DNA of 64,000 nucleotides, from the NCBI GenBank assembly GCA_030847615.1, contig JAUMIR010000001.1:438890687-438954686 (forward strand), given 5' to 3'. The notes under the pieces were generated by a model, which saw only the letters and a list, made by a program, of their open reading frames with translations, made no database searches and was not told the DNA's origin. This document shows, one piece after another, positions 34,146 through 46,508 of the stretch (the first letter of the stretch is position 1; each line of letters begins with the position of its first letter). The translations under genes and the position numbers were made by a program. This DNA comes from Gambelia wislizenii. Taxonomy: Eukaryota; Chordata; Lepidosauria; Squamata; Crotaphytidae.

Positions 34146-35291
34146 TTGGAAAGATGTGAGCAGTGGGGTGCCACAGGGTTCTGTCCTGGGCCCAGTGCTA
34201 TTCAACATCTTTATCAATGACTTGGATGAGGGAATTAGGGGCATACTTATCAAATTTGCAGATGACACCAAATTAGGAGGAGTAGCTAATACCCTAGAGG
34301 ACAGGATCAAAATTCAGAATGACCTGGATAGACTGGAGAGCTGGGCCAAAGCTAACAAAATGAAATTCAATACGGAGAAATGTAAAGTACTGCATTTAGG
34401 GCGGAAAAATGAAATGCATAAATATAGGATGGGAGAGACCTGGCTGAATGAGACTACGTGCGAAAGGGATCTAGGAGTCCTAGTAGACCACAAGTTGAAC
34501 ATGAGCCAACAGTGTGATGCGGCAGCTAAAAAGGCCAATGCGATTTTGGAGTGCATCAATAGAAGTACAGTTGTCCCTCCACATTCACGGATTTGACATT
34601 CACGGATTTGAGTATTCACGGCTTGAAAAATATTCTTAAAAAAATAACAATCCTAATAGCAAACCTTGATTTTGCCATCTTATATAAGGGACACCATTTT
34701 GCTCTGCCATTGCATATAATGGGACTTGAGTATTCACGGATTTGGGTATTCACGGGGGGTCCTGGAACCAAACCCCAGCGAATGTGAAGGGACAACTGTA
34801 TAATGTCTAGATCAAGGGAAGTAATAGTGCCGCTCTATTCTGCCTTGGTCAGACCTCACTTAGAATACTGTGTCCAGTTCTGGGCACCACAATTCAAAAA
34901 GGATATGGACAAATTGGAGCGTGTCCAGAGAAGGGCAACTAAAATGGTGAAAGGTCTGGAAATGATGCCTTATGAGGAGAGACTTAGGGAGCTGGGTATG
35001 TTTAGGCTGGAAAAAAGACGGTTAAGAGGCGATATGATAGCCCTGTTTAAGTATTTGAAGGGATGTCACGCTGAGGATGGAGCAGGCTTGTTTTTTGCTG
35101 CTCCAGAGACTGGAACACGGAGCAATGGGTGCAAGCTCCAGGAACAGAGATTCCACCTCAACATGAGGAGGAACTTTTTGACAGTCAGAGCTGTTCGGCA
35201 GTGGAACACACTCCCTCGGAGCGTGGTGGGGTCTCCTTCCTTGGAGGTCTTTAAACAGAGGCTGGATTGCCATCTGTCAGGGATGCTTTGA
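34146..35291 (+). pseudogene. CR1 ORF2 fragment with polymerase active site, interrupted
   Basis: The first part reads SSGVPQGSVLGPVLFNIFIN, then KFADDTKLGG, the CR1 polymerase active site, then DLDRLESWAKANKMKFN and CKVLHLGRKNEMHKYRMG. It continues through ERDLGVLVDHKLNMSQQC to CINRS, where the MITE enters. After the MITE the frame resumes with [18 protein letters not shown] and runs to the stop after LSGML at 35291. The endonuclease and the first reverse transcriptase blocks are missing (5' truncation), and the MITE adds 233 bp (not a multiple of three) plus stops. Confidence 0.9.
34568..34798. mobile_element. Tigger/pogo-like MITE inside CR1
   Basis: The 231-bp element has inverted ends CAGTTGTCCCTCCACATTC and GAATGTGAAGGGACAACTG and lies between TA dinucleotides (34566-34567 and 34799-34800). 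Repeats of TATTCACGGATTTG occur near both ends. The CR1 copy at 28727 shows the uninterrupted site, confirming the boundaries. Confidence 0.95.
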
Positions 35292-35619
35292 TCAAGATTT
35301 CCTGCATGGCAGGGGGGTTGGACTGGATGGCCCTCGTGGTCTCTTCCAACTCTGCAATTCTATGATTCTATGATCCCTGCAGCCTACCTGGCTGCCTTCT
35401 TGCTGTCCTGCAGCCACTAGAAGGTTGTATGGATGGGGGCATGGCAGCAGGATGGTAGGTTGTGTGTGAGCATGGGGGACATTGCATATAGGAGACACTG
35501 GAAGCCTCCTCCCCCCCCATGACTTTAAAAGGCCGTACACAGGCATCATGCCAACATACAGTATGTCACAATAACAGTTCTGGCCCCAGTGTTTGTGGTC
35601 CACAACAATCTGCAAGTTA

Positions 35620-35746
35620 CACATTTTCCTTTACACGGTACTATTAAGTTGTTCTGTATAAATCTGTTGTTCCTTGCCTTGATCCATGGGGAGAGGAAGG
35701 TAAGAAATTATTATTGTTACTGTTATTGTTATTAGTAGTAGTACAG
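35620..35746 (+). mobile_element. LINE or SINE 3' tail fragment (L2-like)
   Basis: TTGCCTTGATCCATGGGGAG and GGTAAGAAATTATTATTG resemble the terminal hairpin and simple tail of squamate L2-type elements. Too short to classify. Confidence 0.35.
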
Positions 35747-35767
35747 TACACTGGAACACAAGACTGA

Positions 35768-36419
35768 GGGCTTGTCTAAATGGCAAAAATACTCTTCACC
35801 GAATGTGTGGAGAATACGATCTGTCTCAATGGGATTCCTCATCATGTCAATGTATTGGGAAGGAAAGAGGGGGGGGGGCAAAAATGCCATATACTGTGTG
35901 GGGAAAGCCTTTGTGGGTTTTCCCAAAGTTTTTGAAAAACAGCAGGGCATATGTGCATCCCTACTCATTGGGACAAGCAATTTGATTTTATTCGCTTTCC
36001 CTATACAAGCAGAAGTTGAAAGCTGATTGGTTGGACATGTGTGGGGGCGGAGCTTGCTAACAAGGCAAGCAACTGGAGCTACCATGTTGGATTTTTGCCT
36101 TAGCAAGCAAGCACTAAGGCGAAGAAACAGGGTTGTTGGTTTTTGTTTGCTTTTTTGTTAAAGCGAAAGGTCGCTCTTTCACACCTTGGATATTATTTTT
36201 TTTAATGTCCACCAGCAGCAAAATGAGGTAAGTAAAAATGCATGTAATTCACTCATGGCCACCATCTTGATTCACAGGCATGCCTGTTTGCACAGCAAAC
36301 ATGGATAGCATCACATGCCTGCGATCTGCAAAAAAAAAGTTAAAGACAAATAGCAGCTGCTATGAATTGCCATTACTGCAGAGCAATCCACATTTTTTTT
36401 GCCTCGTATAGACAACTCC
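35768..36419 (-). mobile_element. MITE of the 3-bp-TSD family, copy 4 (inverted)
   Basis: GGGCTTGTCTAAATGGC at the left and CGTATAGACAACTCC at the right are inverted ends with a perfect TGA duplication (35765-35767 and 36420-36422). Its right end is the reverse complement of the left end of the 53810 copy (ATGTGGATTGCT block), so it is inserted in the opposite orientation. The GC-richer block at 36021-36090 holds CTGATTGG and GGGGGCGGAGC. Confidence 0.85.
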
Positions 36420-38013
36420 TGACTTTTCTTATGTCCTGTTCATTATATTTCTCAAGCAACATGCACCTTTGCCATCATGTGAATGCACACACATTGATAA
36501 ACATTGTTTCTCTTTTTATTATAGGGAGAGTTTAGAAAGGTTGTAGATTACTGTTAGCAAATTTCCAGCAACATGATCCTTCCCAGATACCTTGAAATTC
36601 CAGACATTGCATGAAAGATGTTTGACTGAAGATTTGGCTTCCTCCCTCCAGCCTTCACCTGCATCTAGTTTGCAACTTTCCTCATCATTTACATCCATGT
36701 GACCCATTCGTAATGCTTAATCTGATTTGGATAAAGACTTTGCTTGGATGGTACAGTATGCCATAAAATAGCAGAATTCTATTTCCAACTATTGCTGATA
36801 AGGACGATTTAGCTCAGACTTCTGCTTTGACTTATTTGCTGATTTGCTTGATAAACAGCAAAGCTTAAGGCCCTGAAGGAAGATGGATGCATGTAGAGCT
36901 AGAATAACAATGAAGAATATTTGGACATTAAGTACAGGGACTTTCTTTGAAAACTACATAGCCTATTATCTGATTGGAAAGCTTTGAAAGATGTGGGCTT
37001 ATTCCTCACCCCTGCAATATTTGTGAAGAAAAAAATTAGAATCTTTTCTGGATGCTTTTTAAGGATTTAACACATATCTCCCAAAATACTGATTAAGATC
37101 ATTCTTTTAGTTATTTGGGGAGAGGGATAAAGATGTATGAATTTGAAAGATTGGTGCATCTATTTGATAATGCCTGAGATATATTCCCTATAATTCTCCT
37201 GTCCTTCTCTAAACAGCATCTGTTGATTCTGACCTACTTGAACATAGCCCTTCATAACATACTTAAACAGCAGCTCCTGTTAATTCTACAAACTGGTGCA
37301 TGATTTGTGGCAATTGTACCTCACACAATGGTATCTGATAGATATAATGGTTTTTATGATATATATCACCAAGTAAATTTTTATCATTAGTAAGACCCCT
37401 CCTTTTTTAAAAAAAATGGAAGTAGGATCAAAGCAAGGGGATGAATTGGAACCCCCATTTATGTAAGAATTGCAAGTACTTTTGCAAGTAACAATTTGCA
37501 AGTAATTGTTGCTGTCTTTGGGGGAAAAGAATTATAGAAAGTATATTGAACAGAGATTATTTCTGTTTAGTTTGGTATTAAAAAACTACCCCATACTTAC
37601 CTGGGCAGTTTCAGACCATGCTTGGGGAGCCAAGTGGTAGCAAGGCACCATCTTCTGAGGTGCTAGCAGCATCTTCTGGAAAGCTCACATTGTTTTGTGG
37701 GCTTGCCACAAAATGTGAGAGGCACCCAGTCAGAAGGCAACCTGATGGATGAAGGTGGGCTCTCCCTAATAGTTCAGAGGTTTTCACTCAGTTGTGACAG
37801 GGGAGTATGAAAGTATTCCGCTTGCACTATAGCACACATTCAGGCTTTCTGTGTCATCCCACCCACACTCCCTTCAGCTATTGTACTGGATCATGGTATT
37901 GGCTTTGTGACTGGGCTTTGTGATATTTGATTGATTCAATTCATTGCTTATCTTTGCCAAAAATGCAACCACTAGTGTAGTGCATCAACAGGATTCCAAG
38001 CATAAATGGTGAT

Positions 38014-38037
38014 TGTGTGTGTGTGTGTGTGTGTGTT
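38014..38037. repeat. (GT)n microsatellite
   Basis: About twelve GT units. Confidence 0.95.
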
Positions 38038-39662
38038 ATATCTCCTGAAGCAGAAGATCAGACTTCTAAAAAACTGAATCAGGAACATTATTCCACACCT
38101 TGCCAGCTGTCTATGGAGTTTAGTTGGTAGAATGGAATTCTATCTGGAAATTGGGTTTTTAAATATCTGTTAATAAAAACAGCTTCTGGTATTAAACCCA
38201 GTTTTGAGGAGGTTTTAACTGTCCCTGTTGCCCAGGATTTACATAGTGATTTTCCCTCTGCCTCACCATAACCTTCAGTCAAAGTAATTATGCCTGTCTT
38301 CTTCACATGCTGAATATACCTTGGAAAAATCCAGTTCCTCTCCCCAGAAGAGATATACTGTAGATATATATGCTTATACAATACAGTGGAAGGAGAGCCA
38401 CAAAGGAAGCTGCAGATATCAGAAGCAGGACTGGTGAAGAAAGTGGCATTAGGACACCACGCAAGACCCCATTCTCCATTCATGCATTTGGGCTTCTGTT
38501 GAGCTGACAGACCTTGGCCTGGGATTTGCTTATGTGTTTGTTCAATGGGATTTTTTTATATGTTGACTCATCATTCAACAATTAATTCAATGGGTCTACT
38601 TTTGTTGGGACGAACAGCATTCAGGCCCTTTAGTCCACTAGTCATTTTTGACATCAATCTCATAAGCCCCAACTAGTATGGCCAGTGATAAAGGATGATG
38701 GGAGTTCATGCCCAAAACATTTGAAGAGCCAAAGTTTACTCTGCAGAACAGATAACTTGTGAAGAAAATGTTCCCTTTTTTTCCATAAAGTTTGTGATTC
38801 AAATAACAGAACATTGGTGGCATGTAGAATTCATTAAGTCCTCCATTATATAGTAGACCTGGTTCTTTGCTGTTCTTTTCTTTTCTTTCTTTACATCAGT
38901 TTGATTCAGCAGTTGAAATAAGATATTTCTTATTATTCACTTTCATGTCTACAATGCCTTTTGCAACCTGACATGCAGAACTGAAAGGAGGATGATAGCT
39001 CAGGTGTTAATTTGCAACAGATGGTGACCAGCGACTCTGGGCAAGTGGCAGCAAACATAGGGAAAAACTGAGATTTTACCCGCATCACTCAGGTTTGATT
39101 AATGAACCAGAAAAATCTGTAGAGCTTCTAGAAAGGATGCCCAAAGGAGTTATGGTGCATAACTTTTTCTTTTGTGATTTCCCTTTTTCAATTAAATTTG
39201 ACATTTTTGAGAGTGTACTCAAGCTATAGACCATTAATCTGTGCTTGGAAGCCAAAAAAGGAGAAAATACTCCATGGATATTTTTTTAAAAAGAACACAT
39301 GAATATTGAAATGCTATGTTGAATATTGCACTGTGTTGTTTAGGTCACTGCACCCTGGGTTCATGAACAAGTCAAGTTTAAACAATTAAAAAGAACTGAA
39401 ACGTAATATGATTAGGCAGTGGCATAACCAAATCCTCCATATTCATATCACTATACTCAGTCCCACAGTGTACTATAGATTTGAAAAGGCTTATAAAATT
39501 ATTGAAAAGCTAAATCATTCCTGATTCAAAGGAAAAGGAGTATATAAGCTGCCATTTTTGGACTGATCCCTTTTTGTGTTTAAAAACATTATTGGTCCAA
39601 AACAAAACAAAACATTTCTTAGGCTTGGGAGAGGTAATTGCTGGGGTGAAATAGAAGTCACT

Positions 39663-39689
39663 ACACACACACACACACACACACACACA
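39663..39689. repeat. (AC)n microsatellite
   Basis: About thirteen AC units. Confidence 0.95.
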
Positions 39690-40036
39690 TTTATCACTGA
39701 TGGAGTTTAAGTGTAGTTGGAATGACTTCTGTTTAGAGATATAGTGGGAAACTGCTGTGCATGTTTTATGTCTACCCAGTCATGTAGACATTCCTAAGAC
39801 ACTGATTCTTAGTACCCAGCATTACTGAGCTCTGGATATTTTTGTTGTTTCATTCTATGGATTTATCTTGTGAAGTTATGGGCATGCAAAACAAGACCAT
39901 AACTAATGAAACAACCAAGTAACAAATAAATGACAGCATATCTAATATATGTATTTGAAATACTGTATAGTGTCCAAATGTAACAAACAAGAACAGGGTT
40001 TGCAGCTTTAGGGGAAAGGTTTGAGACCAGTTCTCA

Positions 40037-41018
40037 GGGCTTGTCTATACTGGCTGCTTAATCCAGGGCCAGTCTGGAGCATTATGCTTTGGACTGACCC
40101 AAGATCACCCATACACACCAGGTCCAATCCGGTGTGACATGTGTTGTTGGCCACATGGGCCAGTCGTGCCAACACTGCATCATTCCGCTGGCCTGTCCCC
40201 TGTTTTCAGAGCTGCCACCGCCACCACCTCCTCACTGGCCAAGCAGATCTATGGAAAGCCTGCCTGACACCATTGCTTCTCCTGAGGGCAGAAATGGGTA
40301 CCTGGGCATGTGATCAACAAGGAGGGGATCACTCTACCTCCTTCTTGCTGATTATATGGGTACTTCATTCTGACCTCAGCAAAAGTGATGGCATGCTGAG
40401 AAGCGCAGGGAAAGGGATGATGGATCCTTGGTAGAGCCATGAAAGCCACTTCCTTGTGGCCAAACAACTCCATGGAAAGCCTGCCTGGCATGCAGTCACT
40501 TCTACTGAGGTCAGAATGGAGTGCCTATGCAATCAACAAGGAGGGAATATAATGACCCCCTCCTTGCTTATTATGTGTCTGGGCACCCGTTTCTGCCCTT
40601 AGCAGAAGGAATGGCATGCTGGGCAGGCTTTACACAGAACTGCTTGGCCAGTGAGAAAGTAGTGGTGGTGGCAGCTCTGCTTGGCCAGTGGACAAACAGC
40701 TTCAATGGCTCCAGCTAGGATCCACCCCCTTCCCTGTGCTTCTCAGCACAGAGTAAGGGAGATGCTACCACATTCACGTGTGGACAACTGTGGATCAGGT
40801 CAAATTAGACCTAGTCAAGCTGTCCACGCTACAAAAGAATCCAAGGTCACTCTTGAATTTCCAGGAAACCCCAGAGTTTCCCACAACTTTGCTTAGTTCA
40901 GAGCAAGGTTAAGTTAAGGGCAAAAAGTGCGCATCCTCAGAAATAGCCATACATCGTATGATTTGCTAGCACCAGATTTGAGGTGAGCCTGCATTTTTAG
41001 GCCAGTGTAAACAAGCTC
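40037..41018 (+). mobile_element. MITE of the 3-bp-TSD family, copy 5 (longest, ~980 bp)
   Basis: Ends GGGCTTGTCTATACTGGC and GCCAGTGTAAACAAGCTC are inverted repeats, flanked by a perfect TCA duplication (40034-40036 and 41019-41021). The interior has a loose repeat: CTTGGCCAGTGAGAAAGTAG-type and CCTTGCTTATTATG-type words occur two or three times, suggesting internal duplication. No transposase is visible. Confidence 0.85.
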
Positions 41019-41066
41019 TCAGATTATCTGATGTGGGGAACCAGCAGGTTCAAAGATCTTTAAACG

Positions 41067-41620
41067 TTGGCACATAATCCAACACCTACCAGGTTGTCAA
41101 GAAAAGCCCAGATTTCATTCAAAAGAACCAAAGGTATTGCAGATATTTTGGTGAATAGCAATTTCGGGGAACAGAAACAAACATCCATGAACACTCTGAT
41201 GGGTGCAATCAGACCCACAGGACACCATCCCTACGGCATTGTGTCTATGGCTAGTATACTTCCAAAATGATTGAGTTCACAGACTGCATTAACAAACAGA
41301 GGTATTGTTTAGCACTTGCAATGGCAGTTTTATCATCTATGGCATACAATGCAAGTGTCTAAAGATTTATGTGGGGAAGACAACAAGACCTTTCAAAAAT
41401 ATATATAAGGGTATACCTTTCCAATATAAGAAACAATTAAAAAAAGGTGCTCCCTTGGTAAGTCATTTCTTGGAAAACCATCATCCTACAACAGACTTCA
41501 GATTTAGGGTTATAGAAAAAGTAAATAATACTGGTAAGAAGTATCTATTAAAGAAAGAACCAGAGTGGGCTTTAAAATTAAAATCTTTTACTCCCAGAGT
41601 TTGACGAGCTTGATCTCCTC
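41067..41620 (+). pseudogene. GIY-YIG endonuclease fragment of a Penelope-like element
   Basis: The C-terminal GIY-YIG nuclease of Penelope-like retroelements nicks the target. Here 41067-41270 gives a linker-like peptide (KAQISFKRTKGIADILVNS). After a frame break, 41305-41604 gives YGIQCKCLKIYVGKTTRPFK, where the GIY and YVG motifs and the arginine of the catalytic helix fit the family. It continues with PLVSHFLENHHPTTDFRFRV and LLKKEPEWALKLKSFTPR, matching the usual 'HF---H' and 'E--WI--LK---P-G-N' blocks. A stop at 41270 and a TGA after TPRV break the frame. The upstream reverse transcriptase is not present, so this is a dead fragment. A DIRS- or Naiad-type relative is possible but less likely. 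Confidence 0.75.
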
Positions 41621-42035
41621 TCGCTTCTGTAAATTCACTCAGAACATTTTCCAGCCCAGTTGCACTGATATGTCCTTGAAGGCTCTCATTCCCCATTTTT
41701 CTCTTCTTTCCCCCTTTTTTTCCTGACCATCTACTAACATAAAAAAAACTTGAGCTTAGTTCACGTTTTTCTCTGTCCAATATATGAAATGAGATTCACA
41801 GCTTCAGAAATTTCTGCAGTTAAATTTCATATCAGTATGTACAGGCTATGAGCAGTGTACAAAAATCACAGTGATATATATTATGTGTGTCTTGTTATAT
41901 AATTATGTGTTGTCCTTTTAAATTTTAAATTTATGTTGGTATTTATTTTTATGTTTTTATGTAGCCCCTGAAGAAGGCAAAAGAAATATATATAGGCCAA
42001 AACACATTGAGCTTTTTCCAAATAAAACAGGCATC
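41067..42035 (+). mobile_element. Penelope-like element 3' remnant
   Basis: It contains the GIY-YIG segment described in the next entry, then about 400 bp of non-coding sequence with CCCCTGAAGAAGGCAAAAG (about 41967-41985) near the end, a phrase typical of Penelope-like 3' regions. The reverse transcriptase is absent. The right boundary, near AAATAAAACAGG, is approximate. Confidence 0.7.
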
Positions 42036-42040
42036 TATTG

Positions 42041-42410
42041 AGCACTTTAAGATATATCTCCAGTTTTTCCTGTGGGTTCTATTGGGTGCTCTCCAGTTTT
42101 TGTCTTATCTGATGTGGAGAATCAGCAGGATTTTTTCCTAATGTACCAGAGACTGGCACTATATTCATGTCCACTGACTACAACTTTTTCTTTTTTTCTT
42201 TCCTGGAAACTTGCTGCAGACTGGCAGCCAGTGGCTCACAGACTGGCACCAGGCTGAACACCACCACTTTAAGTAGCACTTCTTTAGGTGGTAAACCTCT
42301 GTAAAAGGCAGTAAAATGTGTTTTTGACTGTATTTGTTCAGTTTAATTATAAGCTACTTTGAATGTGATTTATGGGGAAATTGTGAGATAAAGATGAATG
42401 AATGGACAGA
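42041..42410. other. no feature recognised
   Basis: AT-rich spacer with no identifiable ends. Confidence 0.45.
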
Positions 42411-42414
42411 TGAA

Positions 42415-42625
42415 ATTTTAGAACTGGATGAGATCTTTGAAGTCATTTAGTCCAACTTAATGTTCAACACTAGATTTACCATGCAAGATGGAAGTTCAAC
42501 ATTCCTAACAGATGGGTCTGCAGTCCTCTGTTTCAGTAAAAGTAAACCCTACAATCTTCTAGTGCAGTCACTGGCATAGATTCTCACTGCCTGTGACCAA
42601 TATCTTTCCAGAGTTTTAAAGAATG
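42415..42625 (-). mobile_element. old CR1/L3-like 3' fragment (minus strand)
   Basis: GAGATCTTTGAAGTCATTTA, then GTCCAACTT, and further right CATTCCTAACAGATGG match the complement of the CR1/L3 3' region (the GGTTGGACTARATGACCT and CCATCTGTYAGG blocks). It is much more diverged than the other CR1 copies here. Confidence 0.55.
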
Positions 42626-43726
42626 TATAATAAACGGAAGATACCCATCAGTTACCTGGAATCTTTCCCCCATATTCTCAGAGTATAACAAAGGAAGGTT
42701 GGTGCCAAATAAATTCAAGGCCCTGTGTAGTCCATCTTTCTGTTCATGCAGTGGCTAACCAAATGCTTCTCAAAAGCCCACAAGCAAAATACAAGTGCAA
42801 TCACACCTCCCCATTCCTTTCCCCATCTGAAGCAACAGGTGTTCAGAGACATACTGTCTCTCCTGTAGGAAGAAACATATAGTACATATAACTTGTTTAC
42901 TTTGCTCATGCATTATTCATAAAGTTATCAGCAAAGTTATACAATCTCATTCAGTGTTTTATGACATGATCCAAGTGCTGTAGATCAGCAAGAATCATCA
43001 TGTTTAATCCTTTGTATCCCTGTTTTCTCAATCAGTTTTAAAATGTCCCACTTTCCCCTTCTCAGTTACTGTGTAGCTTGCTTTTGTTACTATTATTTGC
43101 CATCAGTCACTGCAAACTGCCACTAAGGATTGCACCTACACTATACTCTCCAACATTTCACAGATGAAAACCTGGGCACACATAGCTAAGAAAAATCAGA
43201 GTGTGGTCAAGATGGCATAAATTATTAATGAGGAATAGAGGATAATCTGTGAGAGGTTGCAGCAGTTTGCTTTTGCCTGAGCCTACTGGGAAGAGCAAGT
43301 GTCTACTCCCTCCTCTACCTTCTTGGTGAGTTAACCGAGCACAAACTGTTTTGCACTTTGAACTCATTTTACAACAACTACAGTAAGCTGAGGTCAAAGG
43401 AGGAAGTGGGAGCAAAAGAGAGAAATCAGAACATTTTGAAAGCACCTGAAAAAGCGGGATGACAGATGATTAATTGGAACCATCTCTGCCAAATCAGGAC
43501 AGTTGGAGGGTATGCTACTCTCCTTACTCTTCCTCAATGGTAATCATATCTCCACACACTCCTGACCATGGAAGGAAGAGAAGAGGACAAAGAATGTGGA
43601 AATCATCTAGTGGTGGGGGGGGCGTCCAGGGGGGATCTTAGAAAGCAAAGTAGCAGGATGCTGTGTAATTCAGGAACAGGCATCCTTTGTGCCTACAGTG
43701 TGGGAGCAAACACTCTCTTTCTTTCT

Positions 43727-43767
43727 CCTTCCTTCCTTCCTTCCTTCCTTCCTTCCTTCCTTCCTTC
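43727..43767. repeat. (CTTC)n microsatellite
   Basis: About ten tetranucleotide units, bordered by a CTTT-rich patch. Confidence 0.95.
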
Positions 43768-44920
43768 TTTCCCCTCCCTCTAAATCCAATGAAGAATCAA
43801 GGCTGCTGGCTTCTTAAATGCTCCATCTTCAGCACTAGGTTATTTGGAAGGGGAATCAGGTAACTAGGGAAATCACCTGTGTGTCACCAGCCCTGACAGC
43901 CCCCATCCTTTTTTCCATGGAATAATTGGCAATATTTAATAATCTGGTTAACTGTGGCCTTCCATGAGAGTGCCAAGTAAACCTGGGACCCCAGAAACCA
44001 GTGACTCCCAAGGACTAGCGCTGAGACTAAGTCACATACACCTTAGAGAGGGGCCATTCTAAATTCCAAAGAAAGGTATACAGAATGGCAACTTCTTGCC
44101 TGAACATCTGACTAATCCAATAAAGTATAGCTGAGTACTCAAGGTTTGTAAAAGAGCTATTTCCCCTCTCCTCTCCCTCAGACAAATAAGATTGCTTGCA
44201 TCATTCAATTTCAAAACGATAACACATTAATGATCGTTAGTGTTTCTGGAGCATCCATTGTTTTAGCCTGGGAGACTCCAAGAAGCATTGTACTCTACTC
44301 AAAATCCCATTCTCCAAAGGGAAATATTAGGTATAAAAACCCTTCAAAACTCCAGTCAAGTGTGGACAGTTCCTCTGCTTCTAGACTCCACATCAGTTGT
44401 GTTACTGTTCCCACTTCTGGGACCCCCACCCCATTCTGTGTCAGGCTCATCCCTGAATTCTGGGGTTTAGAGTGGAATTCATGGAGGACCCTGACATGAG
44501 GCTAACTTTGGCCTGTTTCCTTGCTTAGGCCCCTCTGTCTTTGGAGGGGTGCCAGCCCACCTTGTTGGCCTGGGAACGCGGCTCTCCACAGCAGCTCAAG
44601 GTCACAGCTCCAGGTGCTGGCTGGACTGTTTCTGCTCCCTACATGCCATTCTCACACTGTAAGGGTTTATCTGGGGGGTTGTGCTAGCCTGTATTCAGTT
44701 TCAGCTTTGTTCTACGTTCCTGACACATGTTTCCTTACCAATACAAAATCCTTATTGAGTGAATGAGAGCGTGTGTTCTTGGTACATCACACTCTGCTGG
44801 TTTCCTCATGATTGCAACTCCTCTCATCAGTACAGTATCACCTGAAAACTCCCTTCACTCTATTCCTCTATCCAAATACTTCCTACTTATTTTGTTAGCC
44901 TTGCACGAGTGCTTGAAGCC

Positions 44921-44966
<46 letters not shown>
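44921..44966. repeat. (GT)n(GA)n microsatellite
   Basis: GT units to about 44936 followed by GA units to about 44966. Confidence 0.95.
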
Positions 44967-45493
44967 TGTTGTTATTGCTATACTCTTAATAAAGATCATT
45001 TAACTGAACTATCTAGCTTAAAGTCTCCTCCTTAATATCGGTATGCACAGGTCTACAAGATCCTGCTCATTACCCCCTCTCACATTGCTGAGTATTTTAA
45101 TTCTCCATCTTAATATTAGCGTGTTAGAAGGTCCTCCAGGATCCCGCCTGCATTTTTGGTAACAGGTGCCACAACACAGGTTATTTCCCTGGTCACCCCT
45201 TTCTCTCCCACAGAGCCTTCTCTGAGGACCCATTCAGGAAACCACCCACTCTATGCAGGAGGTGCTTCATTGGTCTGCCTTCCTTCCATCCATTTTGGTG
45301 GTGGCAGCAGCAGGAGAGGGTAAGTGAGCACTCATTTTGCCCTGGTGCTCATCTCTAAAATGTTGGGTTGGAAACTGCAGGCAGGCTTGATTTAAAACTC
45401 TTCTGGTTGAAAAAACAAACAAAAAAACCCCTCAAAAATATTACCAATATTTTACCTTCAGTAATTTTCAAGCAGCTCAACAAATCACAGAAC

Positions 45494-45815
45494 ATTTTCA
45501 GACACAAAAAAGTCATCCTGAGGGCTCGGGAGAGGTATGTGCCTGTTTCGCGGCAGGGGGCCATTTTCTGACGACGCCGTCCCTCTCGCATTACCCTCCA
45601 TGTTCCTTCCGTGTCGCACAGAAGGAAAAGGTGCCACTTTTTACTCACAGAAGTTCTTCGTGAATAAAAAGTGGTGCCTTTTCCTTCCATGAGACACAGA
45701 AGGAACATGGAGGGTAACGTGAGAGGGACGGCAGCGTCTGAAAAGGATCCCCTGCCACTGGATAGCCACGTACCTCTCCTGGAGTCTTCTTGCATGGTAC
45801 GACATGTCTGAAAAT
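45494..45815. mobile_element. large fold-back element, copy 2
   Basis: ATTTTCAGACA at the left pairs with TGTCTGAAAAT at the right. Inside, ACCCTCCATGTTCCTTCC pairs with GAAGGAACATGGAGGGT, AAGGAAAAGGTGCCACTTTT pairs with AAAAGTGGTGCCTTTTCCTT, and the loop lies at about 45649-45661. The stem of the inner part is close to 60 bp per arm. The central arms and TTCAGAC-type termini match the element at 26806. Confidence 0.8.
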
Positions 45816-46507
45816 ATCCACAGTGTCAAACAACTGCAATGCTACAATGTTTTAACAATGCTCATGGCTCTTTTCAGGACTTACCACTAAGGACTCCTCC
45901 ATCAGATACTTTGGAATGAAAATATCTGTTTCTGTGAAGAAAAATAGCACAAAGCCCAGAACTATTTCCTTGAACACTTAAAACAGTGAGGTCAAGGATG
46001 CTTGGACCTATCATGGATGATTTTTGCATGAACTTGGAGGAATTCCTCTTCTACAGGGCACAGTTCAACTTTACACATTTAGATGTATTGCAGGGTGAAT
46101 TTATGCCAGCAAAAAGAGTTAAAAAAAAGATAAAAAAATATAAGCAGTTAAACTAATACATTTGAAAGTTCTTAGTGAAAAAATGGGCTCTTTTCAAACA
46201 GGTCTAAAGAAGCATGAGTTTTTACAACATGGTTTATTTGTTTTTGCTGATTTATGTCAGTTTTCACCTCCATGTCCACTTGTTTCATTCTTTTGGGGGA
46301 CTGTTTGTAGCAATTTCTTGGATCTGCTTTATGGCTCATTCAACTCATTCACTAGGGCTCATTCAAAGGGTTTTTTTAAAAAAAAATGGGGTAAGACTTG
46401 CTGAGGTGATGCTATGGTTTGAAATGTTATTCTCCTTTACAAAAAAAAATAATAGTTGTAGTGCTGTAGTGCAAAAGTGTCTTTTTTACTGATTCACTGA
46501 TGCACTA
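45816..46507. other. no feature recognised
   Basis: AT-rich, with A runs at 46122-46138. No motifs. Confidence 0.45.
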
Positions 46508-46508
46508 T

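Larger units (their letters stand above)
34146..35372 (+). mobile_element. CR1 LINE 3' half, copy 4, carrying a MITE
   Basis: This CR1 starts within the reverse transcriptase and runs to the ATTCTATG end at about 35372. It is split at 34568-34798 by a Tigger-like MITE. Apart from that insertion it aligns closely to the copy at 28727-29457. Confidence 0.95.
36423..40033. other. long stretch without recognised genes
   Basis: AT-rich sequence with two dinucleotide microsatellites (listed separately). The open frames here are short and without motifs. If a host regulatory element lies anywhere in this window, conservation tests would be needed to see it. Confidence 0.5.
42626..45493. other. long stretch without recognised genes
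   Basis: No coding motifs. It includes a CTTC and a GT/GA microsatellite (listed separately). Open frames at 44230-44499 and 44521-44766 are short and lack recognisable domains. Confidence 0.45.
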
